Source: Flavobacterium cutihirudinis (GTDB lineage: Bacteria; Bacteroidota; Bacteroidia; Flavobacteriales; Flavobacteriaceae). From it: a stretch of DNA of 64,000 nucleotides. Location: positions 62,001 to 126,000 of the forward strand of contig NZ_QRDQ01000013.1 of assembly GCF_003385895.1 (NCBI RefSeq). Reading direction: 5' to 3'. Position numbers and translations under genes: made by a program. The notes under the pieces were generated by a model. It saw nothing but the letters and a program-made list of their open reading frames with translations, made no database searches and had not been told where the DNA came from. Below, piece by piece: positions 8,141 through 17,431 of the stretch; position 1 is the stretch's first letter; every line of letters begins with the position of its first letter.

Positions 8141-10690
8141 TTATTTAATCATGATTGTTGTTGCAGCAGCTTGCAATCCTTCACTTTGTGCTTTTACAGT
8201 AAATTGCCCTTTTTGATCTTTTTTAGCTTTTACGATAACTAAAACTTTCCCGTTATAAGCTGGTCTTTCCGTACTTTGGAAAGGCACAAAACTTGTTGCA
8301 TCTCCATTATCAGTTGCTACTATTTCTCCGGCTCCTTCAATTGAAAACTTAACCAATGGATTTGAACGAGGAACAACCAAACCATTTTTATCAGTGATAT
8401 CAACTGTTACGAAAACCAAATCAACATCGTCTGCAAAAACCGTTTTACGATCAGCTGACATTTTTAAGTTTGCAGCAGTTCCTGTTGTTTTCACAATATC
8501 TATTGCCCAAATTTTCCCATTCTTATAACAAACCACTTTTAGTTCTCCCGGCGTATAAACTACATCGTCCCACGCTAAACGGAAATCTTGTCCTTTTACC
8601 ATTTTCTTTCTTCCAAGGCTTTTTCCGTTAAGGAATAATTCACCTTCATCTCCTGAAGTATAAACGTGAACAGGCACGACTTGACCTTTACGTTCGCTCC
8701 AATTCCAATGTGGCAAAATATGTGCTGTAGGAACATCAGGTCTCCAGTGTGATTTGTAGCTGTAGTAGCGATCTTTTGGGAAACCAGCTAAATCAATAAT
8801 ACCGAAATAACTGCTTCTTGAAGGTGGATTGCTTTTTTGTAATTCAGCCAATTTAGCTTCCAATTCTTTTTGTTTTGATGGATCTGTTCTAAAATTCAGC
8901 AAATTGGTTTCGTCTGAATTATATGGTGTTGGTTCTCCCAAATAATCAAAACCGGTCCAAACATATTCTCCCAATAAATGCGGATATTTTGCATTGGTGC
9001 GAAACTGAGTATCTGGAGAGCAACCCCAACCCGGAAATGCATCATCGTAAGATGAAATCTGCCAGGTCGTTTTATTGAATTTATCATCAAAGAAATATTC
9101 GCCACGAGAACTTACTGTTGAAGCTGTTTCACTTCCAAGCGTTGGTTTTTTCTCATATCTCGGATCTACATCCCATTTTGGCTGTTGATCAAAAAAGTAA
9201 TTTACTCCCATGATATCCAATGCTACAACTGCTCCGGAACTTCTTCCGCCGTCAGGATCGTTGTATCCGTTTGAAACTGGACGCGTTGGGTCTTCTCTAC
9301 GCATAATATCTGCCAATTCTTTTGTCAGCTTAACATTTTGCTGATCCGGAACTTCATTTCCAATTGACCAGATGAACACCGAAGGATGATTTCTGTCTCT
9401 ATGTACCAAAGCCATTAAATCTTTTTCATGCCATTCATCAAAAATCACGTTATAATCTAATTTTTTCTTTCCGATTTTCCAGGCATCAAAAGCTTCGTCC
9501 CACACTAAGAATCCCATTTTATCAGCCAGTTCCAATAATTCCGGAGCTGGAGGATTGTGTGAAGTTCGCAACGAATTACATCCCATTTCTTTCAACATAA
9601 CCAATTGTCTTTTCAATGCCGAAGTATTAATTGCGGCACCTAAAGCTCCTAAATCATGGTGATTGCAAGTTCCGAAAATCTCGACTCTTTTTCCGTTTAA
9701 AAGGAATCCGTTTCTTGGTGTAAACTCGATTGTACGAATACCAAATGGAGTATTGTAAGTATCTACAACTTTTCCGTCAACGCTAACTTTAGTTTGCGCG
9801 ACATAACGATTCGGCGTTTTTAAATCCCATAATTTAGGATTATTTAAAATCGAATGCGTTTCTGCTTCTTCTGTTGTATTTGGTTTGATTTCTAAAGTGG
9901 AAACTATTAATGAACCTGCTTTTACAGTCGGTTTATTATCAATATCCATTTCATATAAATCGGTTGTTACAACTGCTTTAACTGTTTTATTTGTCGCGTT
10001 ATCAACCTTAACCAAAACTTTTATCGCTGCTTCTTCTTTGGTAATATTTGGAGTTGTAATATAAGTTCCCCAATGTCCAACATGCACCGGATTTGTTTTT
10101 ACCAGCCATACATGACGATAAATACCAGCTCCCGGATACCAACGAGAATCCCAGTTTTCTGTATCCAGACGAACCGCTAAAACATTTTCTTCTCCAAATT
10201 TTAAAAATGGTGTCAAATTCATGCGGAAAGAATTGTAACCGTATGGCCAGGTTCCAACATAATTTCCGTTTAAATAAATTTTGGCATTTGCCATAGCACC
10301 GTCAAAATCAACAAAAATCTGTTTTCCAGCATCTGACGCAGGAACAGTAAAATGTTTTCGGTACCAACCAATTCCTCTCCAAGGTAATTTTCCTGTTTCT
10401 CCTCGAAGTTCGATTCTAAAAGGTCCTTTGATGGCCCAATCGTGTGGCACATTTAGTTTTTCCCAAAAAGCTTCATTAGTCGAAACTGCTTCTAAGTTTT
10501 TTGGTTCTTCTTTGATTAATCCGTCAGCCTGAAGTCCGAAACGTGAAAAAACCCAATTATCATCAAAAGACTCTGTATCGGCCGAGCCCATTCTTTTTAT
10601 TGCTTTTTGCTGAGAAAAACCAGAAAAACCTATCGTTAAACAGAGAAGTAAAGCGAAATTATGGTTTATTGAAAACATCTTTTTGCTCAT
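8141..10690 (-). CDS. GH2 beta-galactosidase-like glycosidase, secreted
   Basis: 849 aa. It has a signal peptide-like N-terminus (FALLLCLTIGFSGFSQQ) and the GH2 order: sugar-binding jelly roll (about 40-215), Ig-like domain (about 220-325), TIM barrel from about 330. The acid/base is Glu446 in FIWSIGNEVPD and the nucleophile is Glu575 in LLGEYVWTGFDYLGEP. A C-terminal DUF4982-like and Ig-like region (about 680-849) follows. This is the shorter Bacteroidota beta-galactosidase type, not LacZ. Placed between the GH110 alpha-galactosidase and a GH29, it may take the beta-linked galactose exposed after both caps are removed (inference). Other GH2 activities such as beta-glucuronidase or beta-mannosidase are less likely but not excluded. 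Confidence 0.9.
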   Translation of the reverse strand: MSKKMFSINHNFALLLCLTIGFSGFSQQKAIKRMGSADTESFDDNWVFSRFGLQADGLIKEEPKNLEAVSTNEAFWEKLNVPHDWAIKGPFRIELRGETGKLPWRGIGWYRKHFTVPASDAGKQIFVDFDGAMANAKIYLNGNYVGTWPYGYNSFRMNLTPFLKFGEENVLAVRLDTENWDSRWYPGAGIYRHVWLVKTNPVHVGHWGTYITTPNITKEEAAIKVLVKVDNATNKTVKAVVTTDLYEMDIDNKPTVKAGSLIVSTLEIKPNTTEEAETHSILNNPKLWDLKTPNRYVAQTKVSVDGKVVDTYNTPFGIRTIEFTPRNGFLLNGKRVEIFGTCNHHDLGALGAAINTSALKRQLVMLKEMGCNSLRTSHNPPAPELLELADKMGFLVWDEAFDAWKIGKKKLDYNVIFDEWHEKDLMALVHRDRNHPSVFIWSIGNEVPDQQNVKLTKELADIMRREDPTRPVSNGYNDPDGGRSSGAVVALDIMGVNYFFDQQPKWDVDPRYEKKPTLGSETASTVSSRGEYFFDDKFNKTTWQISSYDDAFPGWGCSPDTQFRTNAKYPHLLGEYVWTGFDYLGEPTPYNSDETNLLNFRTDPSKQKELEAKLAELQKSNPPSRSSYFGIIDLAGFPKDRYYSYKSHWRPDVPTAHILPHWNWSERKGQVVPVHVYTSGDEGELFLNGKSLGRKKMVKGQDFRLAWDDVVYTPGELKVVCYKNGKIWAIDIVKTTGTAANLKMSADRKTVFADDVDLVFVTVDITDKNGLVVPRSNPLVKFSIEGAGEIVATDNGDATSFVPFQSTERPAYNGKVLVIVKAKKDQKGQFTVKAQSEGLQAAATTIMIK

Positions 10691-10796
10691 TTTTTTATTT
10701 ATTTTGTTTTAGTTTGCTTTAGTTTTACTTGGCTTTGCTTAAAAAGAAAAACATTAGCCATTTAAAAATCAATTATTAAACATTCCAATTAAGATC

Positions 10797-12581
10797 CTAC
10801 CTCATTGAAATTTTCTCCATGTTGAAAGTTGCAATTTTTGGTTTCCAACTGGTATTAAATGTGTTGTTTTTGATTACTACATTTTTGCATGCAGTAAGTT
10901 TAAAAGTTTCTTCGTTTGAATTTTCCATCAAACTGGACTGATTAATGGTATTATTCGAAAAAAGCAATCCATCCGTCGAGCGTGCTGACAAGATCTGTTT
11001 ATCAAAAACTTTAAATGTATTTTCCAAAATTTTGATATTATGATGTACATAATATCCTTTTACTAATTCATGATTTTCAGGAGCAATATTGATAACTGTA
11101 CCCGAATTATAGGCACATTCTTCAAAAGTATTATTGCGAATTATAACATTGTTAACTGCACCTGACTCAAACCAGCTTGATGCATCGTTTGCAATCAAAA
11201 TGGCATGCATTCCTGTTTTATAAAAAATATTGTTTTCTATCACAATTTTTCGTCGTGTTGTCAACAACAATCCTCTTGTATTGGTGCGTTCAAATCTTGA
11301 ATTTCGAATCGTAACTTCTGGTGTCCATGTTAGGTTTTCAATTACATCGCCTACTTTTATTTTTTCTGAAATTTCATTTTCCAAAGTCAATTCCATTTCT
11401 TTTTTACTAATCAGTTTTGCCGATTTTAGTTTACCAAAAACAATTGGTTTCAAAGTTTGCGGACTTACAAAACTGATGCTGTCTCCAGCAAAAAAAGCTT
11501 CAAAACCATATGTCTGATGGTGCATGAATTGTACTTTTATTTTCTTGTTTCCAGCTATTTCAGTAATTTTCAAATGCGTACCATGTACATTTATTGGATC
11601 ATCATGTGCTCCGGATGTTTTGCAATCGGTAACTAAAATTTTCCCTTTACAACCTGAAAAATGAAAACAATCCGCAAAAGAAGCAATCACACGTCCCGAA
11701 TTTTCGCGAGGTGCCACTACAACTTTTGAAAGTGTTATATTTTCGGCAAACTGAGAAACAATTCCTAAGCCGTGCATGAAATGCATTTTTACATTAGACA
11801 ACACAACATCTTTACTTAATGTGATAAATCCGCCGCAATTATCGCGATAGGTATCCCGAATAGTAAGAACATCACCAACATTATATTTTACTTTCGTAAA
11901 ATCGCCTTCAAACAAAACATCTCTGTTTTCCTGCTGAATTGCTTTTGATTTCAAAAAAGGTTCAAATGAGGAATAATGCATTCTGTTTTGCTGATCCAGT
12001 GCAATTGTATGATGAGAATTGCTTTTCCAGCCTTCGCCATAAAAACCAATTTTTCCGTTTTCGATAAAATACCTAGAATCGGGATGTATTTTTAATTTTA
12101 CTGAAGAAGGAGAAACTGAAACAATCGTTGCCTCTGACATTGTTGGTCTTTCATAATCAAATTGAAGATTCTTAATTTGAATATTTTCGCAATTGAACAA
12201 GGCAAACGAAATCATTTTTCCGTGTAAAACGACCAAAGTATTGTTTCCGTCTAAAGTCACATTTTTTAAATGATCGAAGAAAAAACCAATGTTTTTAATC
12301 TTTGATAAAGTATCGCTTTCCGTCGCATTCGAAATGTAAATTTCTTTTTTAACCGAATCTTCCGGCCACAAATCAATTCTTCCGCCAGGCAATTGTACAA
12401 CTACATTTTGTTTACCTGAACATTTTTTTAATGCTTCAGAAATTCCTTTACTGGCATTTTGATAACTGTTGGATTTCACGCCAAATTGCGTCACTTTTAT
12501 AGTATCGGCAATCTGAGCAGAAACATTTACTGCCAGCAGAAAAAATAAAAAGAGTAAGAACGTTTTTTTGTACAGTTTCAT
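10797..12581 (-). CDS. GH110-like alpha-1,3-galactosidase (beta-helix), secreted
   Basis: 594 aa with signal peptide (FLLFLFFLLAVNVSAQ). Features typical of GH110 are IDLWPEDSVKKEIYISN (about 68-84), the FDYERPTMSEATIV block, GAHDDPINVHGTHLK with Asp327-Asp328, and parallel beta-helix repeats towards the C-terminus (RNSRFERTNTRGLLLTT, IENNIFYKTGMHAILI, IIRNNTFEECAYNSG). GH110 enzymes invert and release alpha-1,3-linked galactose from blood-group-B or linear alpha-Gal caps. It lies 31 bp downstream of the SDR gene. Its place among fucosidases fits a branched, fucosylated galactose cap. Assignment rests on family motifs I recognise; subfamily (linear or branched) is not decided. Confidence 0.85.
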   Translation of the reverse strand: MKLYKKTFLLFLFFLLAVNVSAQIADTIKVTQFGVKSNSYQNASKGISEALKKCSGKQNVVVQLPGGRIDLWPEDSVKKEIYISNATESDTLSKIKNIGFFFDHLKNVTLDGNNTLVVLHGKMISFALFNCENIQIKNLQFDYERPTMSEATIVSVSPSSVKLKIHPDSRYFIENGKIGFYGEGWKSNSHHTIALDQQNRMHYSSFEPFLKSKAIQQENRDVLFEGDFTKVKYNVGDVLTIRDTYRDNCGGFITLSKDVVLSNVKMHFMHGLGIVSQFAENITLSKVVVAPRENSGRVIASFADCFHFSGCKGKILVTDCKTSGAHDDPINVHGTHLKITEIAGNKKIKVQFMHHQTYGFEAFFAGDSISFVSPQTLKPIVFGKLKSAKLISKKEMELTLENEISEKIKVGDVIENLTWTPEVTIRNSRFERTNTRGLLLTTRRKIVIENNIFYKTGMHAILIANDASSWFESGAVNNVIIRNNTFEECAYNSGTVINIAPENHELVKGYYVHHNIKILENTFKVFDKQILSARSTDGLLFSNNTINQSSLMENSNEETFKLTACKNVVIKNNTFNTSWKPKIATFNMEKISMR

Positions 12582-12612
12582 CTTAATTTTTGATTCTTAT
12601 ATAATCATTAAA

Positions 12613-13392
12613 TTATAATGAACGATCCAAATGTGTATAACCTCCATCTACATAAATCAATTGACCTGTTGTGTGGCTTGATCTGTCAGACAATAAGAAT
12701 ACTGCCATATTTGCAATTTCTTCAGCCGTTGTCATTCTGTTCTCAAACGGAATTTTTGCTGTAATTTCTTTTAATTTTTGCTCCGGATTTTCAAGTGTAT
12801 TGATCCAAGCGTCGTATAATGGCGTATAACATTCGGCCACAATTACGGCATTTACACGTATTCCGTATTTCAGTAATTCAACAGCCCATTCACGGGTTAA
12901 CGCATTACGTCCGCCGTTTGAAGCAGCATATGCTGATGTATTTCCTTGTCCGGTATCAGCCGTTTTTGAACCAATATTTACAATCGCTCCTTTTGTTTTC
13001 TTCAACTCAGGCAAAGCATGTTGCGCCATTAAATAATAATGCACCAGATTTTTATGAACCGAAGCCATGAACTTTTCATAATCGCCGCTTTCCAAACCAA
13101 CACCATCATTTACGCCGGCATTATTAATCAGTCCATCGATTCTTCCGCATAGCGTAACGACCTGTTCAACAGCATTTTTGCAAGCTTCAGGATTGGTAAG
13201 TTCAGCAACAACGGCTAATGCTTTTCCTCCTTCTGCTTCTATTTCTTTGATTGCTTTTTGATTATCTGCGTCAGATCTTCCAATAATTACCGGAACAGCA
13301 CCTTCACCAGCCAAAACCTTACAGATTCCAAATCCGATTCCTTTTGCACCGCCGGTTACGATAATTATTTTGTTACTAAGATTAAGATTCAT
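12613..13392 (-). CDS. SDR dehydrogenase, likely L-fucose dehydrogenase
   Basis: 259 aa Rossmann protein with TGGAKGIGFGI (cofactor loop), LINNAGVN, and the C-terminal IYVDGGYTHLDRSL that resembles bacterial L-fucose dehydrogenases. It would oxidise L-fucose to L-fuconolactone with NAD(P). The adjacent fuconolactonase-like and mutarotase genes support that step. Oddity: the catalytic motif YxxxK reads Tyr155-Ala-Ala-Ser-Asn159, so the expected lysine is asparagine (codon AAC at 12918-12916). The surrounding NGGRNALTREWAVELL is well conserved, so this does not look like a decayed gene. It is cytoplasmic, without a signal peptide. Confidence 0.85.
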   Translation of the reverse strand: MNLNLSNKIIIVTGGAKGIGFGICKVLAGEGAVPVIIGRSDADNQKAIKEIEAEGGKALAVVAELTNPEACKNAVEQVVTLCGRIDGLINNAGVNDGVGLESGDYEKFMASVHKNLVHYYLMAQHALPELKKTKGAIVNIGSKTADTGQGNTSAYAASNGGRNALTREWAVELLKYGIRVNAVIVAECYTPLYDAWINTLENPEQKLKEITAKIPFENRMTTAEEIANMAVFLLSDRSSHTTGQLIYVDGGYTHLDRSL

Positions 13393-13461
13393 TTTGTATT
13401 CTATTTAAATTAGATAGTTTACTTGACCGAGAGCACTTTTAAACGCGCGGCCAAATAGTGG

Positions 13462-14295
13462 TTATTTTTGTAAATGATAAAAACGTATGGCATTTTCGCT
13501 CCAGAATTTATCCTGATCTGTTTTTGAAAATTTCGAAAAATATTCTTCCACAATTTCACATGATTCAGCGTAAGAAGCCGCAAGTAAACTCACAGGCCAA
13601 TCACTGCCAAACATTAGACGGTCAATTCCAAAAACCTCTGTAACAACATCTAAACAATGCGTAAAGTCTGCTGTAGTCCAATTATTCCAGTCGGCTTCTG
13701 TTACCAGGCCTGATACCTTGCACATTACGTTTGGAAATTTCGCAATAGCGCGGATTCCGCTTTCCCAATCTGTAAATTCTTTATTTTTAAAATCCGGTTT
13801 TGCTAAGTGATCAATAACAAACTTTTGCTCCGGAAATTTTGCCACAAGTTTTGCCGCATTTTCCAGATGTTTCGGAAAAATCAAAATATCATAAGTGAAA
13901 TTATGCTTCGCTAATTGCGAAATTCCTTCCTGAAATTTTGACTGCAGCATAAAATCAATATCGGCTTCAGCCTGAATAATATGTCTGAAACCTTTTAATT
14001 TTTCAAATTTGCTATAATATTGTAAACGCTCTTCAATAGCATCTGCGCGTAAATCTATCCAGCCCACAACTCCTTTTATAAAAGGATTGTCTTTGGCTAA
14101 ATCCAAAAGAAAAATTGTCTCTTCTTCACTTTGATCCGCCTGAACAGCCACACAGCCGCCAAATTGATTTTCCAATAATAACGGTTTCAAATCGGCAGGC
14201 AAAAAATCGCGCTTGATTACTTTCATTCTGTCTGTAATCCAGGCATCCTTCACTGGGTGGAATTTCCAAAAATGTTGGTGGCTATCGATTTTCAT
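13462..14295 (-). CDS. amidohydrolase-family L-fuconolactonase-like hydrolase
   Basis: I use the ATG at 14295 (MKIDSHQHFW); MIYMK from 14304 is also possible. 277 aa TIM-barrel amidohydrolase with the N-terminal HxH metal pair (His6, His8), KGVVGWIDLRA, FVIDHLAKP, CKVSGLV and MFGSDWPVS with a late Asp. This pattern is the lactonase branch (COG3618) that opens sugar 1,4- or 1,5-lactones to aldonates. The start overlaps the mutarotase gene by 14 bp, indicating translational coupling. With the neighbouring SDR it gives L-fucose to L-fuconate. Fuconate dehydratase and later enzymes are not in the window. Confidence 0.88.
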   Translation of the reverse strand: MKIDSHQHFWKFHPVKDAWITDRMKVIKRDFLPADLKPLLLENQFGGCVAVQADQSEEETIFLLDLAKDNPFIKGVVGWIDLRADAIEERLQYYSKFEKLKGFRHIIQAEADIDFMLQSKFQEGISQLAKHNFTYDILIFPKHLENAAKLVAKFPEQKFVIDHLAKPDFKNKEFTDWESGIRAIAKFPNVMCKVSGLVTEADWNNWTTADFTHCLDVVTEVFGIDRLMFGSDWPVSLLAASYAESCEIVEEYFSKFSKTDQDKFWSENAIRFYHLQK

Positions 14296-14629
14296 GTAAA
14301 TCAAAAATTTTATCCATCATCATCCATTTTTCTCCTTCTTTTGCCCATGGCAATGCTTTCTGGTATTTCCACATCAACTCCTCCCATTTCTGAACTACAG
14401 GATTATTCGCATCCATTTCGCCTTTTCTTTCGAAAGTAAACGTTTCATTGGCTTCGATAATCATAAACAATCTGTTTCCAACACAATAAATATCAAGGTT
14501 TTCAATTCCTGAATTTGCAATGCTTTCTGTAATTTCCGGCCAGATTTTTTCATGATATTTTTTATATTCCGCTATTAAAACCGAATCATCATTTAAATCT
14601 AATGCAAGACAATATTTTTGAGTTACCAT
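14282..14629 (-). CDS. L-rhamnose/L-fucose mutarotase-family protein
   Basis: 115 aa, whole-length member of the RhaM-type mutarotase family (COG3254, dimeric ferredoxin-like fold): CLALDLNDDSVLIAEYKKYH at the start, IYCVGNRLFMIIEA in the middle, WxxxMxxYQ (WEELMWKYQKALP) near the end. The family interconverts alpha and beta anomers of 6-deoxyhexoses. Position between a fucosidase and a fuconolactonase argues for L-fucose as the substrate here (inference from context). It is 84 bp downstream of the GH29 gene and overlaps the next gene by 14 bp. Confidence 0.88.
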   Translation of the reverse strand: MVTQKYCLALDLNDDSVLIAEYKKYHEKIWPEITESIANSGIENLDIYCVGNRLFMIIEANETFTFERKGEMDANNPVVQKWEELMWKYQKALPWAKEGEKWMMMDKIFDLHENR

Positions 14630-14713
14630 ACTATTTTATTTAAATTTTAAGGTTGAAACCTAAAATTACTTATTATCGTTTAAAAAACAATTCCAATCCG
14701 GGATTAGAAAGTC

Positions 14714-16156
14714 TTATTTTGCCGTTACTTTTATAACTACTCCAGCTTGTTTTGCAAGCTCTGCGCGCAATGCTTTTGGAATCGCTACGCTAATTCCCCA
14801 ATTTACATTTTTATAACTTAGCTTTTGTTTGCTTGCCAAAAGCGCCACATTTACTTTTCCTTTTAGATTGTTTTTTATAACAATTTCTGCAGGTATTTCT
14901 TTTTCATTTGGCTGTGGAAGATAAATTCCGAAAATGCTTTTTTCTCCTTTTGAAGTATAATACAGATTACCTTCAGAATAAGGTGCAATAGGTTTTGTAG
15001 CATAAATAGCGTCTCCGTTTACATCAAGCCATTTTCCCACTTCGGCTAACGCTTGCTGAATTTTTGGCTCAAAATCACCTTTTCCGTCAGGGCCAACACC
15101 AAGCAGTAAATTTCCGCCTTTAGCGACAATACCAGTTAATAACTGAATCACTTCTTTTCCGGATTTGTACTTGTCATTTGGCACCCAACCCCAGTCATTA
15201 CCGAGCGTTACACAGCTTTCCCATGGCACCGGAATTGGTTTTTCAAGTACTTTTCGCTCCGGCGTAAGATAATCTTCATATTCTCCAGGAACCCAACGAT
15301 CTACTACAATAAGTCCCGGTTGTTTTTTACGCGCCGTTTCAGAAATCAATTTCATGTCGATATCCAGATTCTGACGACCTTTTTTACCAGCTTGTTTTGG
15401 ATCTGAAGGACGAACCCAACCACCATCCAGCCAAAGTATATCTACCTTTCCGTAATTGGTAGTCAATTCATCCAATTGATTTTGTGTGTATTTTACAAAA
15501 TTCTGCCATCTTTCAGGATGTGCTTTAATATCGTAGTTTGGATTTCTATCTTTTGGAGGATAATATTTCCACCAAAAATCCTGTGATGTCCAGTCAGGTT
15601 TCGAAAAGTAAATTCCAACAGACAAACCTTCTTTACGCGATGCATCCAAAACGTTTTTCAATACGTCCGGTTTTGGATTCTTGGCATTAGGTAAATTTGG
15701 ATTTGTAATTTTAAAGTCTGTAAATTTCGAATCATACATACAAAATCCATCGTGGTGTTTCGAAGTAAAAATCATATACTTCGCTCCGGCGCTTTTGAAC
15801 ATTTTCGCCCATTTTTCAGCATCCAGATTTACCGGATTTAAGCTGAATCGCGCGCCACGATAATCAGATGCAAACGAATCATAATCGTCATAACCGTTTC
15901 GGGTAACCCAATCTTCAGGCGCCAATCCCCAAGATTCACAAATTCCCAATTGACTATACAATCCCATATGAATTAAAACACCAAATTTATAATCCTGCCA
16001 TTTGGCTAAGTTTTCTTTTACCGCTTTATCTTTTGGTCCTATATAAGTATCTCCGGGTGTTTTTTCGTTTTCAGGCATAATATCGCCCTGAGCATAAGAC
16101 AGCGTTCCGGCGGCAAAACAACAAACTGAGAGTATTAATTTTATTCTGCTTTTCAT
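14714..16156 (-). CDS. GH29 alpha-L-fucosidase, secreted; first gene of the fucose operon
   Basis: 480 aa with signal peptide (LILSVCCFAAGTLSYAQG). GH29 signatures: KFGVLIHMGLYSQLGICESW, MIFTSKHHDGFCMYDS, and VDILWLDGGWV with nucleophile Asp244. It ends in a short beta domain (IVIKNNLKGKVNVALLASKQ). It is a close paralogue of the plus-strand gene at 23880: same length, same Asp position, long shared stretches such as GLAPEDWVTR and KYYPPKDRNP/SYYPPKDRNP. The minus-strand run starts here; a CTAAATCGTTTTAT operator lies 80-93 bp upstream. I cannot assign the fucosyl linkage. Confidence 0.94.
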   Translation of the reverse strand: MKSRIKLILSVCCFAAGTLSYAQGDIMPENEKTPGDTYIGPKDKAVKENLAKWQDYKFGVLIHMGLYSQLGICESWGLAPEDWVTRNGYDDYDSFASDYRGARFSLNPVNLDAEKWAKMFKSAGAKYMIFTSKHHDGFCMYDSKFTDFKITNPNLPNAKNPKPDVLKNVLDASRKEGLSVGIYFSKPDWTSQDFWWKYYPPKDRNPNYDIKAHPERWQNFVKYTQNQLDELTTNYGKVDILWLDGGWVRPSDPKQAGKKGRQNLDIDMKLISETARKKQPGLIVVDRWVPGEYEDYLTPERKVLEKPIPVPWESCVTLGNDWGWVPNDKYKSGKEVIQLLTGIVAKGGNLLLGVGPDGKGDFEPKIQQALAEVGKWLDVNGDAIYATKPIAPYSEGNLYYTSKGEKSIFGIYLPQPNEKEIPAEIVIKNNLKGKVNVALLASKQKLSYKNVNWGISVAIPKALRAELAKQAGVVIKVTAK

Positions 16157-16564
16157 ATTTTTATTTGATACCTATTTATAAGTATACTTTAAAAAGGAGT
16201 TAATAATTTCAATCTTTAATCTTACAAGTTATTAACTAAATCGTTTTATATATTTGGATATAGTTTTTTAAGTAATCTTAAAAAAATAAAATTATTGCAT
16301 TATAATCTTTTATCTTAGCTCAAAATTATCATTAATTAAGCATTTATTATCTTTATAATTAATTTCACAAAAAAGCAGACAATTAGTAGCCTTTTTAGGA
16401 ATAAATTATTGGATAAGAAAATATAATACGCTTCTTAAATGAAAAATTTAAAAAGCCTTTTTTGATTCTGAGCAAAATATGATGCAGATTTCAGTACAAT
16501 TCTGATTTATTAAAAACATTTTAAGTCAGTATTATTGAGACAGATATCTTCAGAAAACTGAACT
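16157..16564. other. intergenic region between araC end and GH29 operon start
   Basis: 408 bp, very AT-rich, no supported ORF. It holds the operator at 16236-16249. I found no TAnnTTTG box on the minus strand close to the GH29 start; the -7 element may be a diverged TAACTTG at 16230-16224. Confidence 0.5.
16236..16249. promoter_or_regulatory. LacI-type operator candidate upstream of the GH29-led operon
   Basis: CTAAATCGTTTTAT matches the consensus CTAAAACGTTTTAG at 12 of 14 positions and is identical over all 14 bases to the site upstream of araC (17556-17569). Confidence 0.6.
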
Positions 16565-17431
16565 TTACACCAAAGCGTTTTTACGATATTCCTTAGGCGT
16601 GGTGCCTATTAATTTTTTGAAAAGTTTATTGAAGTTTGATGCCGTTTTGTAACCACATTCGTAAGCAATTTCAGAAATGCCCAAATCTGTTTCAATTAGA
16701 TATTTGCATGCATTTGCAACCCTAATTTCATTTAGATATTCCACAAAAGGTTTTTTGGTTTTGGCTTTAAACATTCTACAGAATGACGTTGGTGTCAGAT
16801 TTGCGATTTTCGAGATTTCATCAAGAGAAATTTCTTCCTTATAATTCGACTTTACGTATTTAAAAACCTCAGCAAGGCGATCACTTTTGTTATCCTCATT
16901 AACTGGTACGTATGAGTTATCATTTATATATTTAAGGTCTTTGCTTTTTGACAAAAGAAACAAGATTTCAATAAGTCCCATTACTACTTCAAAACCTTTC
17001 TTTTTTAGCAATTTGCCCATTTTTTTTGCAATCATTGCGTTTGTTTCTCCTGTAATAGAAACACCTTTTATAGCCTGCGAGAAAAACTTTTTTACTTCTT
17101 GTGCTTCCGGAAGTTCATAAAAAGAATTCCCAAAAAGATCTCTGCTAAAATAAATTACAATGGCTTTTGCTTTAAGACTGTTTATTCCTTTATAAAAAAT
17201 TTCATCATTTAGCCAAACATGCGGGATATCATCTCCAAGGAAAACCATGTCACCAGCTTCAAAAGATTCGACAGAGTTTCCTATAATTCTTTTGCCGTGA
17301 CTTTCTAATATATAAACCAACTCAAATTCCGGATGCGAATGAAAAGGAGACTGAAAAAACGACTCTTCACGAGAAAATACAGATAGCGATGTATTTGTAT
17401 AAGAAGCGATAGTGGTTTTAACGATTTTCAT
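16565..17431 (-). CDS. AraC-family transcriptional activator with cupin sensor domain
   Basis: 288 aa. The N-terminal cupin-like sugar-sensing half has FHSHPEFELVYILES (about 30-44) and GDMVFLGDDIPHVWL (about 61-75). The C-terminal AraC double helix-turn-helix is about residues 185-288 (LDEISKIANLTPTSFCRMFK; ISEIAYECGYKTASNFNKLF; TPKEYRKN). Such proteins usually activate sugar genes on binding their ligand. It lies between the minus-strand fucose operon and the plus-strand esterase operon, a natural position for control of both. Its upstream region carries the same palindrome as lacI, so it may be under LacI control (inference). Confidence 0.95.
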   Translation of the reverse strand: MKIVKTTIASYTNTSLSVFSREESFFQSPFHSHPEFELVYILESHGKRIIGNSVESFEAGDMVFLGDDIPHVWLNDEIFYKGINSLKAKAIVIYFSRDLFGNSFYELPEAQEVKKFFSQAIKGVSITGETNAMIAKKMGKLLKKKGFEVVMGLIEILFLLSKSKDLKYINDNSYVPVNEDNKSDRLAEVFKYVKSNYKEEISLDEISKIANLTPTSFCRMFKAKTKKPFVEYLNEIRVANACKYLIETDLGISEIAYECGYKTASNFNKLFKKLIGTTPKEYRKNALV

